Source of the DNA: Lachnospiraceae bacterium
Lineage (GTDB): Bacteria > Bacillota > Clostridia > Lachnospirales > Lachnospiraceae
DNA length: 64,000 nucleotides
Direction of reading: 5' to 3'
Assembly (NCBI GenBank): GCA_017394885.1
Contig: JAFPWO010000024.1
Span: 43,339-107,338, forward strand
In this document: positions 25,451-31,752 of the stretch, piece after piece
Numbering within the stretch: the first letter of the stretch is position 1
Layout of the letters: the number at the start of each line of letters is the position of its first letter
Program-made: the position numbers and the translations under genes
The notes under the pieces: model-generated
What the model was told of the DNA's origin: nothing
Seen by the model: the letters and a program-made list of their open reading frames with translations, nothing else
The model's database searches: none

Positions 25451-26470
25451 CTATTCTGCAATACCGGGCCCCTCGCCGGCACCGGATTCGAAGCTGGCGC
25501 GGACCTTCGCTTCCACTTCTTCCATGATCTCGGGATTGGATTTCAGGAAAAACTTGGCGTTATCCCGGCCCTGGCCGATGCGGCTTCCGCCGTAGGAGTA
25601 CCAGGCGCCGCTCTTTTCCACAATGCCCTTCCGGACCGCCAGGTCCAGAATATCGCCCTCCCGGGAGATCCCGGTCCCGAACATGATGTCAAACTCCGCT
25701 TCCTTGAAAGGCGGGGCCACTTTGTTTTTGACGACCTTCACCCGCACATGGTTCCCGATGATCTCACCGCCCTGCTTGATCGAATCCGTGCGCCGCACTT
25801 CCAGCCGGACGGATGAATAAAACTTCAGGGCGCGGCCGCCGGTCGTTACCTCCGGGTTGCCATAGATCACGCCGACCTTTTCCCGCAGCTGGTTGATAAA
25901 GATGACCACACAGTTGGAGCGGCCGATGGCGGCCGTCAGTTTGCGCAGCGCCTGGGACATCAGCCGGGCATGCAGCCCGACGTGGGAATCTCCCATGTCC
26001 CCTTCGATCTCCGCCCGGGGCACCAGCGCGGCCACCGAGTCGATGACCACCACGTCCATGGCGCCGGAGCGGACCATGGTCTCCGCGATCTCCAGGGCCT
26101 GCTCGCCGTTGTCCGGCTGCGAAACGTAGAGATTGTCGATATCCACGCCGATCTTCTGCGCGTAGACGGGGTCCAGCGCATGCTCGGCATCCACGAAGCC
26201 GGCAATGCCGTCTGCCTTCTGCGCTTCCGCGATGACATGCAGTGCCAGCGTGGTTTTTCCGCCGGATTCCGGTCCGTAGATCTCCACGATACGGCCGCGG
26301 GGAAGGCCTCCCACGCCCAGCGCCACATCCAGGGAAAGGGATCCCGTAGGGATCGAATCGATATTCATGGAAGTATTGTCGCCCAGCCGCATAATGGCGC
26401 CTTTGCCGAAATCCTTCTCGATCTGCCCGACTGCCGTTTCGATAGCTCTGATTTTATCTTCTTTGTTCAT
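25451..26470 (-). CDS. recA: Recombinase RecA
   Basis: 339-residue ATP-dependent recombinase and LexA co-protease. It shows the N-terminal helix, [12 protein letters not shown], Walker [43 protein letters not shown], the loop-2 block [23 protein letters not shown], and a short acidic C-terminus. The start is ATG at 26470 with CGGAGG. The promoter contains a perfect Firmicute LexA box, so it is SOS-regulated. A second consensus promoter further upstream and a 40-codon leader frame overlap this region (see 26467-26589). Confidence 0.98.
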   Translation of the reverse strand: MNKEDKIRAIETAVGQIEKDFGKGAIMRLGDNTSMNIDSIPTGSLSLDVALGVGGLPRGRIVEIYGPESGGKTTLALHVIAEAQKADGIAGFVDAEHALDPVYAQKIGVDIDNLYVSQPDNGEQALEIAETMVRSGAMDVVVIDSVAALVPRAEIEGDMGDSHVGLHARLMSQALRKLTAAIGRSNCVVIFINQLREKVGVIYGNPEVTTGGRALKFYSSVRLEVRRTDSIKQGGEIIGNHVRVKVVKNKVAPPFKEAEFDIMFGTGISREGDILDLAVRKGIVEKSGAWYSYGGSRIGQGRDNAKFFLKSNPEIMEEVEAKVRASFESGAGEGPGIAE

Positions 26471-26589
26471 GTGTCCTCCGTTCGAACTGATGTTCGCTTC
26501 TTTTTCAATATACTTGTTTTTTCCCCGGCTGTCAAGGTCTTTTTCCCTGTTTTTGCGAAATTCATAAAAAACAGAGAGATCAGCTTCAT
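26467..26589 (-). CDS. Candidate 40-codon leader ORF ending on the recA start
   Basis: ATG at 26589, preceded by AGGGGAG with a 6-nt spacer, opens a frame of 40 codons ([20 protein letters not shown] at the start, Lys/Thr-rich afterwards). It stops at TGA overlapping the recA ATG as ATGA, so translation could be coupled to recA. It would be made only from the far-upstream promoter at 26610-26638; the recA promoter itself lies inside the frame. I recognise no family. It may be a chance frame: the first codons overlap a hairpin followed by T6 that could terminate the transcript. Confidence 0.35.
   Translation of the reverse strand: MKLISLFFMNFAKTGKKTLTAGEKTSILKKKRTSVRTEDT
26483..26535 (-). promoter_or_regulatory. 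recA promoter with LexA box
   Basis: Minus strand TTGACA (26530-26535), 17-bp spacer, TATATT (26507-26512), then a perfect Firmicute SOS box CGAACatcaGTTCG (26483-26496) over the initiation region, 13 bp before the recA ATG. This places recA under LexA repression. Confidence 0.92.
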
Positions 26590-26609
26590 GCTATCTCCCC
26601 TACACCCTC

Positions 26610-26638
26610 ATTATAGGAAACACCGGGGCTCCTGTCAA
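26610..26638 (-). promoter_or_regulatory. Perfect consensus promoter upstream of recA leader
   Basis: Minus strand TTGACA (26633-26638), exactly 17 bp, TATAAT (26610-26615). The -35 box sits in the loop of the terminator hairpin of the upstream TIR-LRR gene. Transcription would run toward recA through a weak hairpin followed by T6 (about 26564-26597). Confidence 0.7.
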
Positions 26639-26647
26639 GCCCCGGTG
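26616..26647 (-). terminator. Terminator after TIR-LRR gene
   Basis: 10-bp perfect stem CACCGGGGCT / AGCCCCGGTG with a 7-nt loop. Only a short T run (TTTCC) follows, so termination may be partial. It overlaps a promoter for the recA leader. Confidence 0.65.
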
Positions 26648-26670
26648 CCTGTCTTTTCCGTATGGAAAAG

Positions 26671-28767
26671 CTATTCTTCTATCCCGTAGTTTTCCCACTG
26701 GTACGGATCTGCTCCGAACTCGGCGATCAGGCTGTCCAGATAGTCCTTCGTCGCGAAACTGAGGCCGTAGCCGATCTGATCCTTCAGCTTCAGCTTCTGA
26801 TCGGCCGGACAGTCCAGAACATAGAGATACTTCGCCAGTTTTTTCTGCACAAAGCCGGAATTCAGCAACTCTTCACTGTAATCCAGCGCCAGCCCGCGGA
26901 ATTCGGTCCCCTCGGCGGCCGGAATCGTATTCGGATCGATCGGATTGCCGTACAGCGCCAGGAAAGTATACTTGCCTGCATACAGCCCTTCCAGGCTGGA
27001 CAGCTTGTTGCTGCGCAGGTCCGCGACAGCGCCGTCGCAAAGGCTGTAAAGATCGGTGACCTCCGAAAGAGAATTGTCGGCAAGATAGACTTCCCGCAGT
27101 TTTTCCTTTCCGCCGACGCCCCGGAGCGTGGTCAGCATGCAGCCCTCCGCACGCAGGACGGTCAGGTTCTCCATCTTCTCCGCAAGAGCCAGATTATCCA
27201 GCGGGATCCGGGAAACATCCAGCACTTCGATCCGGGTGCAGCCGCTTACGTCCGCCAGCAGCGTGTCGGAAACCGGACAGTCCGCCAGAGAAAGGCTTTT
27301 CAGCGTCTCCGCGCTCTTTTTCACACAGGCGGCGTCGCTTACCTTCGTTCCGCTCAGATCAAGGGCTTTCAGAACGGTCAGGTTGTCAAATGCGCTGACC
27401 GTATCGATCGCCAGATCGGACAGATTCAGTTCACTGATGGCCAGAGACTGAAACACGTCCGGGAAAGCGCTTATCTGCGTATTGCTCAGATTCAGCTTCG
27501 CCAGGTTTTTCAGCCCGTCCAGGGGCGAAGCCTCGCTGACCGGCGTATAGGAAGCGTCCAGGACCTGAAGATTTTCCGACACCGTAAGCGGCGAGAGATC
27601 GCTGACCGCGGTCCCGCTGATGTTCAGTTCCTTGAGCTGGGCCAGCGGAAGCCCGGACAGATCGTGCAGGGAGCTGTTGTCGCTCAGGTCGATCACTGTG
27701 AGCTTATCCAGCCCGGACAGATCACCCGTGCCCTCCATTCCACTCCCGCTGACCGTCAGCGTCGTCAGTGCGGACATGGACGATAAAAAGCTGAAATCCG
27801 ACAGGCCGGTTCCGCCTGTGATCTCCAGCGTATGAAAGCGGTCCAGCCGCTTCAGCGTGCTCAGATCCGCGCCTTCAAAGCGGCAGTTCCGGAACGACAG
27901 CGAACGCAGGTCCGAAAGCGTATTGATCCTGTCCAGCACGTCGTTCGTGATCTCCGCATCATTAAGGATAACAAAGGTACAGTTCGCGGCGGCCGAGATC
28001 TTATCCGTCAGCTTCACCTGCCTTCTTTTCAGGCCCGGCAGGACGACCGCAAGTACGATAAGGGCCAGTACCGCGGCGAGAATGATCGGCAGGATTTTCT
28101 TTTTCTTCTTTGCGGCCGGCTGCGTTTCCTCGGTGCAGGAAGGGGTCTTTTCCCTGTGCCCGCGGCCGGCTTTTCCGGCATTTTTCATAGTTTCGACCGC
28201 AGCCATATCTTCATCGGAGATGGCGGCGGGCGGCGCCGCAGGATTTGAAGCAGCCTCCGAAACGGCGGCCGATTCCTTTCCGGCTTCCGTGCTCTTAGCG
28301 CCTGCCGCTTCCGCTTTTACCGGTGCTTTCCCCAGGCAGTCCTGCAGGATCTCCGCAGAAAGGATCTTCTCCAGAAAAGCTTCCTCCGCCGTGAAATTAT
28401 GGCGCAGGATACACTGCTGTGCGGCAAGCTGCAGCTCCATGCCGGGCGACATGGCCGTGGGCTTTAACATCACGCCCAGGAAAGGCTTCTGTTTGGAAAG
28501 GGCATAGGTGACTTCCCGGCGGCAGTTGGAAGAATCGATGGACTCCGGAGAGACGAAGGCCATAAAAACGCTGCAGCGGTTCAAATGCTCGGCGATATAC
28601 TCCGGCCACTCACTGCCCGGCGCGATCCCGTCGTCGTACCAGATCCGGTATCCCTTTTCATACATCCGGTTCAGGATCGGCATGACCTCGTCCGAGTTTT
28701 TGTGCGCGTAGCTGATAAAGATGTACGGTATCGTTCCCTCATAAGGGACAAAGGCGGCTGTCCTCAT
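26671..28767 (-). CDS. TIR-TM-LRR receptor-like protein
   Basis: 698 residues. Residues ~12-140 are a TIR domain (YIFISYAHKNSDEVMPIL, then YRIWYDDGIAPGSEW, FVSPESIDSSNCRREVTYAL); Glu85 in CRREV aligns with the catalytic glutamate of NADase-type TIRs. An Ala/Glu/Pro linker leads to KKKKK and one helix (~225-245, ILPIILAAVLALIVLAVVLPG). From about 260 to 640 there are LRR units of about 22 residues (LTVIDLSDNSSLHDLSGL, LKALDLSGTKVSDAACV). Positive charge before the helix predicts TIR inside and LRRs outside. The start is ATG at 28767 with GGGAGAAG. It is 39 bp downstream of the pseudo-rhomboid gene and probably cotranscribed. Substrate and partners unknown. Confidence 0.85.
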   Translation of the reverse strand: MRTAAFVPYEGTIPYIFISYAHKNSDEVMPILNRMYEKGYRIWYDDGIAPGSEWPEYIAEHLNRCSVFMAFVSPESIDSSNCRREVTYALSKQKPFLGVMLKPTAMSPGMELQLAAQQCILRHNFTAEEAFLEKILSAEILQDCLGKAPVKAEAAGAKSTEAGKESAAVSEAASNPAAPPAAISDEDMAAVETMKNAGKAGRGHREKTPSCTEETQPAAKKKKKILPIILAAVLALIVLAVVLPGLKRRQVKLTDKISAAANCTFVILNDAEITNDVLDRINTLSDLRSLSFRNCRFEGADLSTLKRLDRFHTLEITGGTGLSDFSFLSSMSALTTLTVSGSGMEGTGDLSGLDKLTVIDLSDNSSLHDLSGLPLAQLKELNISGTAVSDLSPLTVSENLQVLDASYTPVSEASPLDGLKNLAKLNLSNTQISAFPDVFQSLAISELNLSDLAIDTVSAFDNLTVLKALDLSGTKVSDAACVKKSAETLKSLSLADCPVSDTLLADVSGCTRIEVLDVSRIPLDNLALAEKMENLTVLRAEGCMLTTLRGVGGKEKLREVYLADNSLSEVTDLYSLCDGAVADLRSNKLSSLEGLYAGKYTFLALYGNPIDPNTIPAAEGTEFRGLALDYSEELLNSGFVQKKLAKYLYVLDCPADQKLKLKDQIGYGLSFATKDYLDSLIAEFGADPYQWENYGIEE

Positions 28768-28806
28768 GCTTCTTCTCCCTCGGTTTCCATCGGATTCCAG
28801 AAACCG

Positions 28807-29631
28807 TTACTGGTGTACATGCGTATAGAGATGGTCCAGGCAGTATTCCTTTCCGCCCGTGCATTTGCTGCAGTAGCGGAACTCCAGATCCGGATCGGTG
28901 AGCTCGGTCCGGCCGCAGATGACGCAGCGATGCCGGGACCCGCCGGTCTGATGCACCCTGGCATCCGCCCCGGCCTGTACCTTGCTGCGGAACTGGGCAT
29001 ACTTGATCTTCTGCCGCACCCGCATCACCGGCCGCCGGATGATCAGGAAAAAGATCAGGAAGTTGGCGACCGAAGCGATCAGGCTTACCCGGGTCACCCA
29101 GTTGCCGGTCACGAACTGGAAGACGAGCAGGGCGCCGTAAAAGATCATCAGATATTTCGCCTTCACCGGCAGGATCATATAGATATAGAAGGTGGCGTCC
29201 GGCACCGAGATCCCGAAGGCCAGGATCAGCGACATGTACAGACTGTCCGGGGTCAGAGCCAGTGAGTATCCGGTGGCCAGATATACGATAAGCGCCGCCA
29301 GCACTAGGGAAAGCAGCCCGATGAAGATATACAGGTCGAAGTAGAAACTGCCCCAGAGCCGCTCCAGATTGCGCCCCAGCATATAGAAAATGAAGCATTC
29401 CAGCAGGAACCAGAGGATATTCGTACTGGGCGGATAGATCACAAAGGTGAACAGGCGCCAGATCTGACCTTTAAAGATCATGGCCATATTCAGCGACAGG
29501 TATTCAAAATAAAACGTCGGATTCAGCAGATTCAGAATAAATCCGGCCACGTACAGGACGATCAGTATCATCATCAGGTTCCGGACCGCATAGCGTCCGA
29601 ACCGGTTTTCCAGTTTATCAAAAAAGCTCAT
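28807..29631 (-). CDS. Rhomboid-like membrane protein with C-terminal Cys-rich domain
   Basis: 274 residues from ATG at 29631 (MSFFDKLENRFGRYAVRN), with GGAG 6-7 nt upstream; the frame extends to 29700 but through the promoter. It has about six helices and the rhomboid-type segment KGQIWRLFTFVIYPPSTNIL plus ECFIFYMLGRNLERLWGSF. The GxSG serine motif and the later catalytic His are not visible, so it is more like an inactive rhomboid/Derlin relative. The C-terminus has CVICGRTE ... YCSKCTGGKEYCLDHL, a probable zinc-binding ribbon. It precedes the TIR-LRR gene in one transcription unit. Function unknown. Confidence 0.75.
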   Translation of the reverse strand: MSFFDKLENRFGRYAVRNLMMILIVLYVAGFILNLLNPTFYFEYLSLNMAMIFKGQIWRLFTFVIYPPSTNILWFLLECFIFYMLGRNLERLWGSFYFDLYIFIGLLSLVLAALIVYLATGYSLALTPDSLYMSLILAFGISVPDATFYIYMILPVKAKYLMIFYGALLVFQFVTGNWVTRVSLIASVANFLIFFLIIRRPVMRVRQKIKYAQFRSKVQAGADARVHQTGGSRHRCVICGRTELTDPDLEFRYCSKCTGGKEYCLDHLYTHVHQ

Positions 29632-29671
29632 ATCTTCACTCCGGCTGCGGTATTTCTTTACAGACAGTCCG

Positions 29672-29700
29672 ATTATAACTTTCCCCTCCGCGATTGTCAA
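29672..29700 (-). promoter_or_regulatory. Consensus promoter for pseudo-rhomboid/TIR-LRR unit
   Basis: Minus strand TTGACA (29695-29700), 17-bp spacer, TATAAT (29672-29677). A perfect sigma-70/A promoter, divergent from the rpsT promoter 19 bp away. Confidence 0.88.
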
Positions 29701-29718
29701 TTTTTATAAAATATCCTC

Positions 29719-29747
29719 TTGACAGTTTGCCGCTCTCCCGTTACTAT
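29719..29747 (+). promoter_or_regulatory. rpsT promoter
   Basis: TTGACA (29719-29724), 17-bp spacer, TACTAT (29742-29747). It leaves a leader of about 85 nt before the TTG start. Confidence 0.8.
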
Positions 29748-29841
29748 CTATGAGGAGCGGGGCCACCCGTGTCTTGGCTGCGCTCTTTCACCGCCCGGCA
29801 GCTGACCCACTGCCTGCGGAATATGATGTGGAGGTAGAACA

Positions 29842-30105
29842 TTGGCTAACATTAAATCTGCGAAAAAGCGGATTCTTGTCGCGCAGAAAAATGCGGAACG
29901 CAACAAAGCCATTCGCTCCCGCGTGAAGACCTACGTAAAGAAAGTCTACACAGCGGTTGAGAGCGGTGACAAGGAAGCGGCCGCGGCAGCGCTGAAGAAC
30001 GCCACCGTCGAACTGGACAAAGCAGCCAGCAAGGGCGTATATCACAAGAACACCACTTCCCGGAAGATTTCTCGCTTAACCCTCATGGTTAACAAGATGG
30101 CCTAA
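29842..30105 (+). CDS. rpsT: 30S ribosomal protein S20
   Basis: 87 residues, standard length (ANIKSAKKRILVAQKNAERN, ending SRLTLMVNKMA). The only plausible start is TTG at 29842, preceded by GGAGG 7 nt upstream, with no in-frame ATG before the conserved ANIKSAKKR. E. coli rpsT also starts with UUG, and that weak start is part of S20 autoregulation. The gene is alone on the plus strand, inside a long minus-strand region, with its own promoter, an ~85-nt leader and a terminator. Confidence 0.96.
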   Translation: MANIKSAKKRILVAQKNAERNKAIRSRVKTYVKKVYTAVESGDKEAAAAALKNATVELDKAASKGVYHKNTTSRKISRLTLMVNKMA

Positions 30106-30150
30106 GGAGCAACACCCTCTGTTCCCAAAACATCGAAAAGGATATCCTTG

Positions 30151-30182
30151 GAAAAGGCGGGCCCGTCAAACGGCCCGCCTTT
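30151..30182. terminator. Bidirectional terminator between rpsT and recO
   Basis: AGGCGGGCC / GGCCCGCCT stem (30155-30163 with 30172-30180) flanked by AAAA on the left and TTT on the right, so it can end both the rpsT transcript and the convergent ireB-to-recO transcript. Confidence 0.8.
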
Positions 30183-30194
30183 CGCGTGTTCTCT

Positions 30195-30854
30195 TTATAT
30201 CTGCAGGCTGAGGAACTCTTCGAGCACCCGCAGGGATCTGAAATTCTTATCGACCAGCCGGGATCGCAGGTCCGCGACCGCCCGGGAAAAGTCCCGGAAG
30301 CCTTCCGGGGCAAGTCCGAAGAAATAACACTTCTCCGGCGGCGAGGAAAGCACATACTCCCAGGCTTTGGCGGCAGACTCTCCCACTTCGATATCCGGCT
30401 GCGGCGGGGCTTCCCCTTCCAGCTGCAGGGTCTTCAGTTCATATACGTAGCGGACGAGGCTGCGGGAGAGCTTCTCATGGGAGAGGGAACGGAGCGCCAT
30501 ATACAGGGTCTTCAGCAGTTCCCCGGCCTCCGCGTTCTCCTGCCCGAAATAATCGGCGATCTCCGCAAAATAGGAAGCATAGCAAAGCGCTTCCGGATCC
30601 TCGGAAAGGAACTCGAAGAAATTTTTGATCGCCGCCGCCTTGACCGTATAGGAACTGCGGCCCGCATACAGATCGAACTGCCCGGCCGCAAACAGCCGGG
30701 TGGCGCTCAGCAGCTGGCTGCCGGGGCGCCTCGCGCCTTTGGCAAAGGCGCTGATCTTACCCAGCTCCGCCGTCAGCAGCAGGAGCCGCCGGTCATATTC
30801 CCCTATCGGCATCGACGAAAGCACGATCCCGTTTACGCGTATCCACTCGTTCAT
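30195..30854 (-). CDS. recO: DNA repair protein RecO
   Basis: 219 residues; recombination mediator that loads RecA with RecR. The N-terminal OB fold is recognisable (VNGIVLSSMPIGEYDRRLLLLTAELGKISAFAKGARRPGS), followed by an alpha-helical domain (FEFLSEDPEALCYASYFAEIADYF). It is shorter than the usual 240-260, and the C4 zinc motif is absent: the C-terminal half has a single Cys. It is last in the era operon, 1 bp after era, which is the common order. Confidence 0.9.
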   Translation of the reverse strand: MNEWIRVNGIVLSSMPIGEYDRRLLLLTAELGKISAFAKGARRPGSQLLSATRLFAAGQFDLYAGRSSYTVKAAAIKNFFEFLSEDPEALCYASYFAEIADYFGQENAEAGELLKTLYMALRSLSHEKLSRSLVRYVYELKTLQLEGEAPPQPDIEVGESAAKAWEYVLSSPPEKCYFFGLAPEGFRDFSRAVADLRSRLVDKNFRSLRVLEEFLSLQI

Positions 30855-30855
30855 C

Positions 30856-31752
30856 TTATTTCTTCTTATAGCCGAAGCTGCGGACCTGGCGGGCGTCGTT
30901 GCGCCAGTCTTTTCTTACTTTCACGAAGAGCTTCAGATTCACCGGGCTCTCCGTCATCTCCTCAATATCCAGCCGGGCCTGCGTCCCGATCTTTTTGATC
31001 ATCGACGCACCTTTCCCGATCACGATCCCCTTATGAGACTCCTTTTCACAGATCAGGCTGGCCTCAATGTCGAAGCCGCCGTCCTCCCGTTCCTTCATCT
31101 GCTCGATGGTCACCGCGATGCCGTGCGGGATCTCTTCGGACAGATTCCGCAGGGCTTTCTCCCGGATGATCTCGGCGGCGATGTCCCGCATCGTCTCGGT
31201 GGTGACTTCCTCCGGATCGTAATAGTACGGGCCTTCCGGAAGATGCCGGAAAATCAGGTCCATCAGCGCATCTAGCCCGGTCTCTTTTAAGGCCGAGACC
31301 GCCAGGACCTCACAGAAATCATATTCCTGCTCAAAGCGAGCCCGGCAGGCGGCGACCGCCTCTTCCCCCACAGTATCCGCCTTGTTGATGATCAGGGCGA
31401 CCGGCGTTTTCCGCTTTGCGAGCATATCTCTGACCAGCGCTTCCCCTTCGCCGAAGTAGGCGGAGGGCTCCGCGAGCCAGAGGATCAGGTCCACTTCGTC
31501 GAGAGTGCTCCGCGCCGCGTCCACCATGAAATCGCCCAGCTTGTTTTTCGCTTTATGGACGCCCGGGGTATCCAGGAAAACGATCTGCCCCCGCTCGTCG
31601 GTATAGACCGTTTCGATCCGGTTGCGCGTGGTCTGCGCCTTGGCGCTGGTGATGGCGATCTTCTGCCCGATCAGCGCGTTCATCAGCGTGGATTTGCCCA
31701 CGTTCGGACGGCCGAGCAGGGTCACAAAGCCCGATTTCTTCTCCTGCGTCAT
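30856..31752 (-). CDS. era: GTPase Era
   Basis: 298-residue GTPase for 16S rRNA 3' end maturation. G motifs are GRPNVGKSTLMN, DTPGVHKAKNKLGDF, NKAD and a SALKETG G5 loop. The C-terminal KH domain has HKGIVIGKGASMIKKIGTQAR. Its ATG overlaps the upstream M16 stop by one base (TAATG), so translation is coupled; recO follows immediately. Confidence 0.97.
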   Translation of the reverse strand: MTQEKKSGFVTLLGRPNVGKSTLMNALIGQKIAITSAKAQTTRNRIETVYTDERGQIVFLDTPGVHKAKNKLGDFMVDAARSTLDEVDLILWLAEPSAYFGEGEALVRDMLAKRKTPVALIINKADTVGEEAVAACRARFEQEYDFCEVLAVSALKETGLDALMDLIFRHLPEGPYYYDPEEVTTETMRDIAAEIIREKALRNLSEEIPHGIAVTIEQMKEREDGGFDIEASLICEKESHKGIVIGKGASMIKKIGTQARLDIEEMTESPVNLKLFVKVRKDWRNDARQVRSFGYKKK

